Below, piece by piece: positions 53,299-62,067 of a stretch of 64,000 bases of DNA (within the stretch, counting starts at the first letter, position 1; every line of letters begins with the position of its first letter). This DNA is from JAGVSR01 sp963750715 (GTDB taxonomy: Bacteria > Pseudomonadota > Alphaproteobacteria > Rhizobiales > Hyphomicrobiaceae). The DNA is taken from positions 124,001 through 188,000 of the forward strand of contig CAVVRP010000012.1 of NCBI GenBank assembly GCA_963750715.1. Direction: 5' to 3'. The notes under the pieces are model-generated. The model was not told where the DNA came from and made no database searches. It worked only from the letters and a program-made list of their open reading frames with translations. A program made the position numbers and the translations under genes.

Positions 53299-53934
53299 AT
53301 GACCTCGTCGACGCTCAAATCGGCCCGCCTTGATATCGAATGGTCCGTGAAAACCATCCTGCCAATCGAACTGGCCGGATCGGAGGTGGCGTTGGAGGCG
53401 CGTGCCTATCAGGGTTGCGAGCCCGATACGCAGGCCGTCGCGCTAATCCATCGCGGCGCGGGCGACGAACAGGACGCGACTGCGACGGTGCGGGTTCATT
53501 CGGGCTGCGTAACGGGCGACGTTTTTCATTCGCTCCGCTGCGATTGTCACGTCCAATTGCAGTCCGCTCTCGTCCGCATCACCTCGGTTCCCAACGGTGT
53601 GCTGATCTATCTGCCCTACCAGGAAGGACGCGGCATCGGTCTATTCAAGAAGATCCGGTCCTATGCGCTGCAGGACCAGGGGCTCGATACCGTCGATGCA
53701 AACATCGAGCAGGGTGCGCCGATCGATGCCCGCGACTATGCCTTCACGGGTGAGATCCTGCGAGATCTCGGCTTCACCAAGATCGGCCTGATGACCAACA
53801 ACCCGGACAAACTCGAAGCGCTGGAGCAGGCCGGCATCGAGATCGTGGAACGCATTCCGCTTGTGGCCTCTCCGAGCCCCCACAACAAGCGCTACCTCGA
53901 AACCAAGCGACGGCGGCTGTCACACAAGTTGTGA
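53299..53934 (+). CDS. ribA: GTP cyclohydrolase II
   Basis: The 211-residue protein is RibA without a DHBP synthase domain. RVHSGCVTGDVFHSLRCDCHVQ carries the three zinc cysteines in C-x10-C-x-C spacing and IYLPYQEGRGIGL the GTP-binding and catalytic region; GLMTNNPDKLEAL follows. It opens GTP to start riboflavin synthesis. ATG 53299 follows CCGGAG, and the upstream frame back to 53197 lacks a start signal. A region of 317 bases with no recognisable gene follows. Confidence 0.94.
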   Translation: MTSSTLKSARLDIEWSVKTILPIELAGSEVALEARAYQGCEPDTQAVALIHRGAGDEQDATATVRVHSGCVTGDVFHSLRCDCHVQLQSALVRITSVPNGVLIYLPYQEGRGIGLFKKIRSYALQDQGLDTVDANIEQGAPIDARDYAFTGEILRDLGFTKIGLMTNNPDKLEALEQAGIEIVERIPLVASPSPHNKRYLETKRRRLSHKL

Positions 53935-54251
53935 CGATGTGGTCGCACTATTGTTTGATAACCATGCCGTAGCTAACGCGAGGCTAGGTCGCTACCGCTG
54001 CGAGACTTGAAAAATTCGTGCACTATTAGTTCTTGGTTCTTTTAGGGGAGTGGCGATGACAGATCGTTAGGTCACGACGCAAGGCATTGGCCGCCGCGCT
54101 GCGACCGGTGCGAACAGAGTCGAGGCATCAATACTGCGCCTGCGATAAACCCTCTTAAGCTGGCTTGGCAAAGCAACGAGCTCGCTGGCTTCGAGTCTCT
54201 GAAGCCGCTCAGTTTCGACGATCCGCTATTCGCGCCGTAGACCCTGAATTT
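53935..54251. other. intergenic region, nothing recognised
   Basis: This stretch between ribA and the GFA-family gene, which converge, shows no ORF with coding character, no clear terminator hairpin and no repeat. A short plus-strand frame starting inside at 54165 runs antisense into the GFA gene and is not supported. Confidence 0.4.
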
Positions 54252-54716
54252 TCAACTGTCCGTATCCCAATCTGGATGCTGCAGGCTTTTGAGCCGCGCC
54301 AAGTCCTCTGGCCTGCGGTCATCGGCAGTTGTGTGCGCGGGCAGAGCGCGCATGGTGTCGAACCATCGGAGCTTACTTTCGATGCCCACCTGTCCGGTCA
54401 GGGGCGCTGGAGCGTTGGGGTCGTCGAGTGAGCCTATAGCGATCTCGTAATTAGGGTCGCCGTCTTCCTTCATGAACAACGGCGTGCCGCACTTTCCGCA
54501 GAAGCCGCGTGCCACGATGGCCGACGAACGAAACTCGCCCGGCGTGCCGCGCGTCCAGATAAGGATCTTCGCCGGCACCGAGACCAGTGCCGCACCCCAC
54601 GATCCGAACGCCTTCTGACACATGCGGCAGTGGCAGATGCCTGCGCGGCCGAAAGGTCCATCGATGCGGTAGCGGATGGCACCGCACTGGCAGCCGCCAG
54701 AGTGGGATGTGGTCAT
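54252..54716 (-). CDS. GFA-family (glutathione-dependent formaldehyde-activating type) protein
   Basis: The product, 154 residues from ATG 54716, has all zinc cysteines of the GFA/CENP-V fold: Cys9 and Cys11 (GGCQCG), Cys28, Cys30 and Cys33 (ICHCRMCQKAFG), and Cys73 and Cys76 (GFCGKCGTPLF). These proteins bind two zinc ions; only a few have been tied to glutathione and formaldehyde, and the name does not prove that activity here. A GAGGACGGACC stretch precedes the start. An in-frame ATG at 54755 gives a less likely longer form. Confidence 0.9.
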   Translation of the reverse strand: MTTSHSGGCQCGAIRYRIDGPFGRAGICHCRMCQKAFGSWGAALVSVPAKILIWTRGTPGEFRSSAIVARGFCGKCGTPLFMKEDGDPNYEIAIGSLDDPNAPAPLTGQVGIESKLRWFDTMRALPAHTTADDRRPEDLARLKSLQHPDWDTDS

Positions 54717-54770
54717 GATAGGGTCCGTCCTCATCAACACGGGGAGTGGGAACATTACTGCCTGCGCGCA

Positions 54771-55802
54771 TTACAGTGGCGTCCATTGCACCTGATCGAT
54801 ATGCGTTGCTCCCGTCGCTAGCATGACAAGTCGGTCGAAGCCGAGCGCGCAGCCGGATGCCGGCGGCATGTGTTCGAGCGCCGCCAGGAAGTCCTCGTCG
54901 ATAGGATACCGCTCGCCATAGATGCGCTGCTTCTCAATCATCTCGACTTCGAAGCGGCGGCGCTGCTCCGCGGCGTCGGTTAGTTCCCCGAAGCCGTTCG
55001 CAAGCTCGACGCCGCAGCAATACAACTCGAAGCGCTCCGAGACCCGACGATCTGACGGCTTGCGCCGGGCGAGAGCCGCCTCGCACGCCGGGTACTCCAT
55101 TAACAGTGTCGGCCGGCCAAGTCCCAGGTTTGGTTCAATGAGGGCGGCCAACACGCGCGAGAAGATGTCGGTCCAGCTGTCGTGCTCTCGCGGCATGACG
55201 CCGGCTGTCTCTGCCATGTCAGCCAGCAGAGCGCGGTCTGGCTCACCGCTGTCTGAGATCGTCGCCAGGAGATCGATGCTCGAATGGCGGCCAAACGCCT
55301 GCGCAAGGGTGACCTGCTCGGAGTCGAACGTTGGATTTGCCGTGGCGCCGCGCCATGAGAACAACTGGTGCCCGGTTGTCTGCGAGGCGAGTTTGAGGAT
55401 GTGGACGGCATCCTCCATTACCTGCTCATAGGGCGCGCCAGCGCGATACCATTCGAGCATCGTAAACTCGCTGGTGTGCATAGCGCCGTGCTCGCGATTG
55501 CGAAACACGGGCGAGAACGCAAACAGCTTCTCCTCGCCCGCCGCGAGTAGCTTTTTCATGGCGAACTCGGGCGAGGTGTGGAGGTACAATGGAGTGCGCT
55601 CCCCTCCCGTGCCGATGCGCTGTGTCCCGAAGGCATGCAGGTGCGCCTGGTTGCCGGGCGATACCTGCAGGCAACCCGGGTCAGACTCGGTGAAGCCTTG
55701 GCTCTCGAACCATCCCCGGATGGCAGACTTTATGCGCCCCCGGGCCAGCAGGAAGGGCCGCCGGTCGGCGTGGCGATGGGCATCCCACCAGGGCGAGGTC
55801 AT
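54771..55802 (-). CDS. epmA: EF-P lysine beta-lysyltransferase EpmA (GenX/PoxA)
   Basis: The 343-residue protein is a lysyl-tRNA-synthetase-like enzyme without the anticodon domain. FLLARGRIKSAIRGWFESQGFTE is the motif 1 region, FRNREHGAMHTSEFTMLEWYRAG is motif 2 and PASGCALGFDRLVMLATGA is motif 3. EpmA attaches beta-lysine (or lysine) to a lysine on elongation factor P. The efp gene lies immediately next to it on the other strand, starting 165 bases away. EpmB, the lysine 2,3-aminomutase that supplies beta-lysine, is not in the window. Confidence 0.95.
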   Translation of the reverse strand: MTSPWWDAHRHADRRPFLLARGRIKSAIRGWFESQGFTESDPGCLQVSPGNQAHLHAFGTQRIGTGGERTPLYLHTSPEFAMKKLLAAGEEKLFAFSPVFRNREHGAMHTSEFTMLEWYRAGAPYEQVMEDAVHILKLASQTTGHQLFSWRGATANPTFDSEQVTLAQAFGRHSSIDLLATISDSGEPDRALLADMAETAGVMPREHDSWTDIFSRVLAALIEPNLGLGRPTLLMEYPACEAALARRKPSDRRVSERFELYCCGVELANGFGELTDAAEQRRRFEVEMIEKQRIYGERYPIDEDFLAALEHMPPASGCALGFDRLVMLATGATHIDQVQWTPL

Positions 55803-55966
55803 GGATCATAGACCCTTTTCGCGGCGTGGTTCCTACCGGCGTAACGTTGCAGGACTTGGCCTTTCCCGCCGGACAGAGTAAGAGAGCGGCCAGCTTCCCC
55901 GCTGTTCGGCCCCTTGCCAGCGCGACGTTCTCGAGCTTTTCGGGCGGCATTGATGGAGACGTATTC

Positions 55967-56536
55967 GTGGTCAAGGTTATCGCCAGCTCGATCCGTAAAG
56001 GCAATGTGCTCGATCTCGACGGCAAGCTCGCCGTCGTCATGTCGGCGGAAAATATCCATCCCGGCAAGGGCACGCCCGTCACACATCTGGAAATGCGCCG
56101 CATCGCGGATGGCGTAAAGCTGGTCGAGCGTTACCGCACCACCGACCAGGTCGAGCGCGCGTTCCTCGAAGACAAAGACTACAATTACATGTACGAAGAC
56201 GACATGGGCTACAACTTCATGCAGCCCGAGACGTTCGATCAGATCACGATCCCGAAGGATGTGGTCGGCGACGCAGCCGTCTGGCTGCAGGAAGGGATGA
56301 CTTGTTCGGTGAGCCTGCACGAGGGCAACCCGATATCAATCGAACTGCCCCAGCGCGTGGTTCTCGAAATCGTTGAGGCCGACCCCGTTGTGAAGGGACA
56401 GACCGCGTCGTCGTCTTACAAGCCCGCCAAGCTGTCTAATGGCGCGCGCGTGATGGTGCCGCCCCACATCGGCGCGGGCACCAAGGTCGTCGTCATGACA
56501 GAGACGGGCGAGTACGTGGAACGCTCGCGGGATTGA
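55967..56536 (+). CDS. efp: translation elongation factor P
   Basis: The product, 189 residues from GTG 55967, is full-length EF-P: KVIASSIRKGNVLDLDGKLAVV, then the modification loop NIHPGKGTPV with Lys34 at the tip, RTTDQVERAFLEDKDYNYMYEDD and the C-terminal OB folds ending GTKVVVMTETGEYVERSRD. GGAGA lies seven bases upstream. An open frame extends back to 55826 but has no start signal and would add 47 residues foreign to the family. Lys34 together with the adjacent epmA predicts lysylation, which helps ribosomes through polyproline stretches such as those in the CAP-domain protein of this window. Confidence 0.97.
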   Translation: MVKVIASSIRKGNVLDLDGKLAVVMSAENIHPGKGTPVTHLEMRRIADGVKLVERYRTTDQVERAFLEDKDYNYMYEDDMGYNFMQPETFDQITIPKDVVGDAAVWLQEGMTCSVSLHEGNPISIELPQRVVLEIVEADPVVKGQTASSSYKPAKLSNGARVMVPPHIGAGTKVVVMTETGEYVERSRD

Positions 56537-56603
56537 TTTTCCGGTCAAGTGGCTATAGCGGCGGAGTTGTTCTCTGCCAGGCGCTGTATCAGAACCTCTG
56601 ACA

Positions 56604-57101
56604 CTAAACCTCTATCGCCTTCTTCACTTCGAACACCTCCATGATGCGGCAGCCGCGGTGGGGACCGTCACACACGAAGGTCCATTTGCCCTCCGTGTAG
56701 GTGTCGCACATCTTGACGCCTTTGATCAGGATCCAGTGGCCTTCCTTGCCCTTGTGGATGGCGAGGATGTAATGCACCCAGGCGTTGCGCGGCTTCTGCA
56801 TCCAGCCCCACACTGTCGGGCGCATCTTGCGCCCCAAGTGCATGTAGGTCTCCTTCAGATGCATATTGTAGCCGTAGACGCTGAGCGCGCCTTCGACTTC
56901 GTCGGCATAGGTGCCCCGCACGGTGTGCTTCAGGTCGGGGGGCAGGCAGCGATAGGCGTTGATGACTTCTTCGATCTTGCTGATGCGGTGGCCGGTTATG
57001 GCGGACAGCACATAGGGTCCGCAAAAGGCCACGCGGCCGGTATCGTTCTCGGCCTCATTGAGGCTCGAGGTCATGTGGGGCAGGCTCGCCAGATCGTCCA
57101 T
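56604..57101 (-). CDS. uncharacterised 165-residue protein, possibly a papain-like cysteine peptidase
   Basis: The family is not recognised. The protein contains VAFCGPYVLSAITGHR at residues 24-39, an arrangement like the catalytic Cys helix of C39-type or papain-like peptidases, then WVHYILAIHKGKEGHWILIKG, where a histidine and following beta-strand resemble the catalytic His region, and MCDTYTEGKW. There is no signal peptide or membrane segment. It converges with efp. The start may be ATG 57101 or ATG 57074. The peptidase idea is a pattern-level inference only. Confidence 0.6.
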   Translation of the reverse strand: MDDLASLPHMTSSLNEAENDTGRVAFCGPYVLSAITGHRISKIEEVINAYRCLPPDLKHTVRGTYADEVEGALSVYGYNMHLKETYMHLGRKMRPTVWGWMQKPRNAWVHYILAIHKGKEGHWILIKGVKMCDTYTEGKWTFVCDGPHRGCRIMEVFEVKKAIEV

Positions 57102-57240
57102 GCCGGATCGTCCAAAACGTCGCTCATGCGCACGGATCGGCCGTTGCCGGCCAAATTGACAACGCGATGTTGCCGCGCTGATGGTTTAAAGATCGTTAAC
57201 GCACTAAGTTTGAGCGCGCGGGCCCGTGGGAGGACGTAGC

Positions 57241-57543
57241 ATGTTCGTGGTGGTGGTGTTCATCGAGGCGAAGCGCGAGTACCGCATGGCGCTGAAGGCG
57301 GCGCTGATGGTGCACGCCCGGCGCACCCTCGAGAACGAGACCCGCTGCCAGCGCTTTGACGTGGCCGAAGACCCTCTCGATCCGTTGTCGTTCCTACTTT
57401 ACGAAATATATGACAGCGAGGCGGCGTTCCGGGCGCACAGTGAGATGCCGCACTACTCCGAACATGCGCTTGCAGTTCAACCCTGGACGGAGTCCAAGCG
57501 CGTCCTGACTTACGAATTGCTGAACGGGCACAGCGCCAATTGA
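57241..57543 (+). CDS. antibiotic-biosynthesis-monooxygenase (ABM) domain protein
   Basis: The 100-residue product starts at ATG 57241, after GGGAGGA. It has the dimeric alpha-beta barrel ABM pattern: FVVVVFIEAKREYRMALKAALMVHARRTL, ETRCQRFDVAEDPLDPLSFLLYEIYDSEAAFRAHSEMPHY. The YEIYDSEAAFRAH block is typical. ABM proteins include small quinone-forming monooxygenases and LsrG-like isomerases; the substrate is unknown. The upstream gap of 139 bases to the divergent gene includes its promoter. Confidence 0.88.
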   Translation: MFVVVVFIEAKREYRMALKAALMVHARRTLENETRCQRFDVAEDPLDPLSFLLYEIYDSEAAFRAHSEMPHYSEHALAVQPWTESKRVLTYELLNGHSAN

Positions 57544-57549
57544 CGTGAT

Positions 57550-57720
57550 CTAGCGCGCCTTGGCGGGCTTCAGAATTCGCATTTCCGGCGCTGGGCGATA
57601 GCGCTCCTGCTTCACCGGGCGGCGGGCTGGCCGGACCGCTTGCGCCGCTTCCTCCGCCAAGGCGAGGATCGCGTCGGCACTTATAGGCTTGGCGCACTTT
57701 CGAGCGCTGCAACGGGCGAA
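57550..57720 (-). pseudogene. start-less small Arg/Lys-rich coding remnant
   Basis: The minus strand reads FPFARCSARKCAKPISADAI, then LALAEEAAQAVRPARRPVKQ and ERYRPAPEMRILKPAKAR, ending in TAG at 57552-57550. The text is protein-like and the codon use is high in GC at third positions, but no ATG, GTG or TTG lies before the cysteine pair in this frame, and a stop precedes it at about 57790. The start may have been lost through a shift, or a frame change lies upstream. The family is unknown. Confidence 0.35.
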
Positions 57721-58182
57721 TGGGAAACAGAGAGAGCCAACGGACGTGACAGTATGTCTGGTCGTCTCTCTCGGTACGAGCCGACGGCTTTAAAGTCTGC
57801 GGCAGACGGGTCCGCGCCGGATGTGGGTCGTAGCATTGTCATCCCGTACCATCAATGCGGCGCAGCAAGCCATGTGCCACACACGGGCATGTGTCACACA
57901 CGGGCATGGTGATTTTGCCGAACGAATTAGCGTGGCGACCCGAGCAGTTCCAAGCGGTCTGCACTCGGGGCACGACGATGCGCGATTGCGCGACGGCGGG
58001 CGCCTGAGAAGAGTGCGAAGCCGGCGGCACTTCCGCCGGCAGAGGTCTGCGATTATGTCTTCGCATAGGTGGTCGAACAGGGATGGCCGCCAGGCCCTTG
58101 TGTCGTATAAGGCTGCATCGCACTATAGCGCCTGAGCGCGCGATACGATCGCGAAGGACGCCAGACAACTCGAGGATACGAC
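57721..58182. other. intergenic region with a short direct repeat
   Basis: No gene is supported here. At 57880-57910 the words CACACACGGGCATG and CACACACGGGCATG follow each other within 15 bases. The right end carries the upstream region of the metallopeptidase gene (GAGGATACGAC before its ATG). Confidence 0.4.
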
Positions 58183-59154
58183 ATGCGCTACGACGAGAGT
58201 GACCAGCAAAGCGAGAACGTCGAGGATCGCCGTGGCCAGCGCGGCGGCTGGGGATTTCCCGGCGGCGGTCGTGGCATTCAGATTCCGATCGGCGGGCGGG
58301 GCGGCATGAGCCTGACGTCGCTGCTGATCATCGGCGCCCTCATGCTGCTGTTCGGCATCAATCCGCTCGAGATTCTGACCGGCGGCCAGGGCGGCCGCGT
58401 CCCCGGCATGCCGGATCTGCCGCATTCCGGGCAGGGCGCACCGCGCACGGGCCGCGGCTTCGATATTCCGGGTCTTCCTGGTAGCACCGAGAAGCAGTCT
58501 GTGCCGGCGACCAACGACGAAATGGGCGTCTTTATCAAAAAGGTTCTGAAGGACACTGAGGACGTGTGGAACGAAGTCTTCCGCAGCTTCGGCCAGAACT
58601 ACGAAGAACCCAGCATGGTGCTGTTCAACGGCGGCACCCAGACGGCGTGCGGCCCTGGCATGACGCAGATGGGACCGTTCTATTGCCCGCTCGATCAGAA
58701 GGTTTACATCGATCTCGCCTTCTATGACGAGATGAAGCGCAAGTTCAATTCACCCGGTGACTTCGCCCAGGCTTACGTTGTTGCCCACGAGGTCGGCCAT
58801 CACGTCCAGACACTGCTTGGCATCGCGGAAAAAGTGCAGAGCATGAAGCAGCGGATGGACGAGCGTGGCGCCAACCAGCTTCAGGTGCGCATGGAACTGC
58901 AGGCCGATTGTCTCGCCGGCGTATGGGCCAACCTGAATAATCAGCTGAAAAGGCGGCTCGAGCCTGGCGACATCGAGGAGGGTCTCAACGCGGCGAGCCA
59001 GATTGGCGACGACATGATCCAGCGCCGCATGACGGGCCGCGTCGTTCCCGATGCCTTCACCCACGGCACCGCCGAGCAGCGCGTCCGGTGGTTCAAGCAG
59101 GGCTTCCAGTCGGGCCAGATGCAGACCTGCGATACGTTCGGAACGGACCTATAG
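58183..59154 (+). CDS. YpfJ-type neutral zinc metallopeptidase
   Basis: The 323-residue protein starts MRYDESDQQSENVEDRRG, the typical opening of YpfJ proteins. A glycine-rich cytoplasmic part is followed by one membrane segment (MSLTSLLIIGALMLLFG) and a periplasmic catalytic domain with AYVVAHEVGHHVQTLLG (zinc ligands His202 and His206, Glu203) and MELQADCLAGVWA, which provides the third ligand region. Family members are believed to be metallopeptidases by motif; the substrate is unknown. A hairpin shared with the convergent gene follows. Confidence 0.93.
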   Translation: MRYDESDQQSENVEDRRGQRGGWGFPGGGRGIQIPIGGRGGMSLTSLLIIGALMLLFGINPLEILTGGQGGRVPGMPDLPHSGQGAPRTGRGFDIPGLPGSTEKQSVPATNDEMGVFIKKVLKDTEDVWNEVFRSFGQNYEEPSMVLFNGGTQTACGPGMTQMGPFYCPLDQKVYIDLAFYDEMKRKFNSPGDFAQAYVVAHEVGHHVQTLLGIAEKVQSMKQRMDERGANQLQVRMELQADCLAGVWANLNNQLKRRLEPGDIEEGLNAASQIGDDMIQRRMTGRVVPDAFTHGTAEQRVRWFKQGFQSGQMQTCDTFGTDL

Positions 59155-59180
59155 TCGCGTTCGGCAGGGTAAGAAACATT

Positions 59181-59210
59181 GAAGGCGGCCCCGGGATGGG
59201 TGCCGCCTTC
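59181..59210. terminator. hairpin between convergent genes
   Basis: GAAGGCGGC (59181-59189) pairs with GCCGCCTTC (59202-59210) around a 12-base loop, about 30 bases after the metallopeptidase stop and 40 bases after the SPOR-like gene's stop on the other strand. It has few T residues on either side, so it may end both transcripts weakly. Confidence 0.55.
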
Positions 59211-59251
59211 GTCGAGTCTTGATTGCGCAACCACGCTTTAGGCTGTTGCGG

Positions 59252-60157
59252 CTAGAGAGCTTCCCCGCCGAACGGACCGGCGATCTGGCAGGGGATCGCC
59301 TTGGCGGTGAATGCCTTGCACATCTTCTTCGCCTCGGCGACGTTCTTGACCGGACCGGCCAGCAACTCGTACGTCAGCCCGTCGGCGTCGACGCCCGTGC
59401 GGTAGCGCGGCTCCAGGTTCTTGAGGCTGTCGGCGTGCCGTTCGGCGAGCAGGTTCCAGCTCAGCCGGATGGCTTCCAGCGACGACCCGGTGGCGATTTT
59501 TATGCCGACCGGTTTGTCGGTCGGCTTGTCCGCCGGCTTGACGACGGCTTGCCCGAGCGACACCGGCTTTTCCACGCTGCCGGTTTCGAGATTCGCGGCT
59601 GGCGCAGCGGCCGCGAGCTTGGAGTCGGGGGCCACGGGCGCGACCGGCTTTGCCGCTGCCACGTCAGCGGGCTGCGCCGCGTTGATGACAGTCGGGGTGG
59701 CTGAATTCGAAGCAGCCTTGACGGGCTTGACCTCTGGCGCGGGGTCGGCCGCGCGCAACTCGGGCATGGCCGGACGGGCATCGGCGGCAGGTGAGATGGG
59801 GACCGCTGGCGCTACGGCGGCCGACGCTGGTTCGGCCCGCTTGACGTCGGCGAGGGCGCCCACGCGGGAGCCAAGCTCGGCAAATCGCTCCGACTGGGTG
59901 GCCAATTCCGATTTCAGGGTCGACACGTCGGTCTGAACCTCTATCAGCCCGTCGCGCAGACTGCGGATTTCGGCCTGCGCCACTTCGGACGAGTGCCCCC
60001 CCGGTGTCGAAGGGGCGTAGTGCGCCAGCAGTTCCGGCTTTACGGCCATCACAGTCAGGTAGCCGAGGGCAACGATCGCCAGCGAGCACCACATGATCAC
60101 GTAAGCGCTGACACTTGGAGATCGGGCGGGCTTGGCCGAACGGCGCGCCGGCGGCAT
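59252..60157 (-). CDS. membrane-anchored protein with SPOR-like C-terminus
   Basis: The 301-residue product has a short cytoplasmic head (MPPARRSAKPARS), one membrane segment (AYVIMWCSLAIVALGYLTVM), a short coiled coil (AQAEIRSLRDGLIEVQTDVSTLKSEL), a long Ala/Pro/Lys-rich linker (about residues 110-220) and a C-terminal domain reading YRTGVDADGLTYELLAGPVKNVAEAKKMCKAF. The last part has the beta-alpha pattern of SPOR domains, which bind denuded peptidoglycan strands at the division site. A cell-envelope role in the periplasm is likely. The SPOR call is moderate because the domain is divergent. Confidence 0.72.
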   Translation of the reverse strand: MPPARRSAKPARSPSVSAYVIMWCSLAIVALGYLTVMAVKPELLAHYAPSTPGGHSSEVAQAEIRSLRDGLIEVQTDVSTLKSELATQSERFAELGSRVGALADVKRAEPASAAVAPAVPISPAADARPAMPELRAADPAPEVKPVKAASNSATPTVINAAQPADVAAAKPVAPVAPDSKLAAAAPAANLETGSVEKPVSLGQAVVKPADKPTDKPVGIKIATGSSLEAIRLSWNLLAERHADSLKNLEPRYRTGVDADGLTYELLAGPVKNVAEAKKMCKAFTAKAIPCQIAGPFGGEAL

Positions 60158-60602
60158 CTCCGAAACCGAATCGGGACTTCAGATTCGGCAAAGGCGGCGG
60201 GATATCTGATAGTGACTGGGACATCGAAACAGCCTCGCTGGGCATTGCAATTGCGAAACGCTGTCTGAGTCCCGAATCGGGGTCAACGCGGCCAGCCCGC
60301 CCGAACGGTGCCTGCTGTGGATGAAATGGCGGAACCCGTGGATTTGTGGGATATGGACGCGCCTCGGGCGGTCAACAATGCTAGGCCCGACTAAAAGGGT
60401 TGAGGGAAGGCGACGGCATGAACCGATCCGAATTCCGATCAGCGAGAGAGTAGTTATTGCTCAATTTTTACGCTACGCCGATCCGGTTCCGTTGCGACAG
60501 AGAATTTGCTGCATGTTTGCAGCGACTTCGCGCAGATCAGAGTGGTGCACGCGTGTGTTGCGGCATTTGGTGAATTCAACTTCAACTTTGGCGATTCCCC
60601 GC
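60158..60602. other. intergenic region upstream of glmU
   Basis: This 445-base gap separates the divergent SPOR-like and glmU genes. The frame of glmU is open back to 60321, but its upstream part has no protein character and no start signal. The region presumably contains both promoters. The stretch 60440-60500 is somewhat AT-rich (TTATTGCTCAATTTTTACG) and is the likeliest promoter area for glmU. Confidence 0.4.
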
Positions 60603-61958
60603 ATGACCGCTGCTTCGCCCCTCATCGTCCTTCTCGCGGCCGGCAAGGGTACCCGCATGAAGTCGGCGCTCCCTAAGGTGCTTCACCGGATCGCCGGCCG
60701 ATCCATGCTCGGTCACGTGCTGGATGTGGCCGCGGCAGCGGGCGGCACGCCCGCCATCGTAATCGGCCCCGATATGGACGCCGTGCGCCAGGAGGCCCTC
60801 TCGATCGCGCCGAACGCTCAGGTCTTTGTTCAGCAAAATCAGCTAGGCACGGCGAATGCAGTGCTTGCCGCCCGCGACGCCATTGACGCTCATTCGGGCG
60901 ACGTCATCGTGCTTTGCGCCGACACGCCACTGATCGAGCGCGCAACGGTGGCGCGGCTTCAAGCGGCTCTCGACGGCGGTGTCGGGCTTGCCGTGCTGGG
61001 GTTCGAAGCGCGCGATCCTGCCGGCTATGGGCGTCTGCTGACCGACGCCGACGGGATACTCATGGCGATCCGTGAGGACGAAGAGGCGAGCGCCGATGAA
61101 AAGCGCGTCCGCCTCTGTAATTCCGGGATGCTTGCATTCCGACTGCCCAATCTTCTCGGCGTTCTAAATGCCATCGGCAACGCCAATGCCAAAGGCGAGT
61201 TCTATCTAACCGATGCGATTGAGATCGCCCGGTCACAAGGCGCGCGCGCCAGCGTCGTGGTGTGCCCCGAAAGCGAAGTGCTGGGCGTCAACGCGCGCGA
61301 ACAACTGGCCGCCGCTGAGCGCATCTGGCAGGAGCGGGCGCGCGGGCGCGTGATGGCGAATGGAGCGACGCTGATCGCGCCAGAGACAGTCTGGTTCAGC
61401 TACGATACTAAAGTTGGCCGGGACGTGGTGATCGAGCCCAACGTGTTCTTTGGGCCAGGCGTCACAATCGAAGACGGCGCGGAGATCAAGGCGTTCTGCC
61501 ACATGGAAGGTGCCCGTATCGGCGGTGGCGCGCAAATTGGTCCGTTTGCACGCCTAAGGCCCGGCGTCGTTCTGGGCGAAGATGTCCGCATCGGCAACTT
61601 CGTGGAGGCAAAAAACACGAAGATGTCGGCCGGGGCCAAGGCCAATCATCTTGCCTATCTCGGCGATAGCATCATCGGAGCTAAAGCCAACATTGGCGCG
61701 GGCACCATTTTCTGCAACTACGATGGCTTCTTCAAACACAAGACGGAGATCGGGGCCGGCGCGTTCGTCGGCTCGAACTCCTCAATGGTCGCCCCCGTGA
61801 AGGTCGGCGAGGGCGCCTACGTCGGGTCTGGCTCCGTCATCACCAAGGATGTCGCGCCTGGAAGTCTGGCGCTCGCGCGCTCTTCGCAGGAAGAACGCCC
61901 GGGTTGGGCGGAAAAATTCCGCGTCATGATGGCGCGCCGCAAGTCAAAGTCGACTTGA
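60603..61958 (+). CDS. glmU: bifunctional GlmU (N-acetylglucosamine-1-phosphate uridyltransferase/acetyltransferase)
   Basis: The 451-residue protein from ATG 60603 begins VLLAAGKGTRMKSALPKVLH, the uridyltransferase nucleotide loop with its catalytic Arg and Lys. VFVQQNQLGTANAVLAARDAI and LCADTPLIERATV follow. From about residue 250 a left-handed beta-helix provides the acetyltransferase: TVWFSYDTKVGRDVVIEPNV, HMEGARIGGGAQIGPFARLRPG, FVEAKNTKMSAGAKANHLAYLGDS and GAGTIFCNYDGFFKHKT. It makes UDP-GlcNAc for peptidoglycan and lipopolysaccharide. glmS follows after 109 bases, so the two adjacent steps of the pathway are encoded together. Confidence 0.97.
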   Translation: MTAASPLIVLLAAGKGTRMKSALPKVLHRIAGRSMLGHVLDVAAAAGGTPAIVIGPDMDAVRQEALSIAPNAQVFVQQNQLGTANAVLAARDAIDAHSGDVIVLCADTPLIERATVARLQAALDGGVGLAVLGFEARDPAGYGRLLTDADGILMAIREDEEASADEKRVRLCNSGMLAFRLPNLLGVLNAIGNANAKGEFYLTDAIEIARSQGARASVVVCPESEVLGVNAREQLAAAERIWQERARGRVMANGATLIAPETVWFSYDTKVGRDVVIEPNVFFGPGVTIEDGAEIKAFCHMEGARIGGGAQIGPFARLRPGVVLGEDVRIGNFVEAKNTKMSAGAKANHLAYLGDSIIGAKANIGAGTIFCNYDGFFKHKTEIGAGAFVGSNSSMVAPVKVGEGAYVGSGSVITKDVAPGSLALARSSQEERPGWAEKFRVMMARRKSKST

Positions 61959-62067
61959 CGCAACAAACGGTACTTATCATGCATCGGGGTAGAGATTGGG
62001 TTTGGTTGTCACGGAATATCTGACTTGATGCATGCGGCAACTCGCATAACCCTGGAGCGTTAATCTC

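Noticed and set aside
60321..60602. N-terminal extension of GlmU by 94 residues
   Set aside because: GlmU starts with the nucleotide loop close to its N-terminus; the upstream translation has no domain and no start signal.
61959..62067. glmS ribozyme/riboswitch
   Set aside because: The leader is only 109 bases, no ribozyme core elements were recognised, and the element is mainly found in Gram-positive bacteria.
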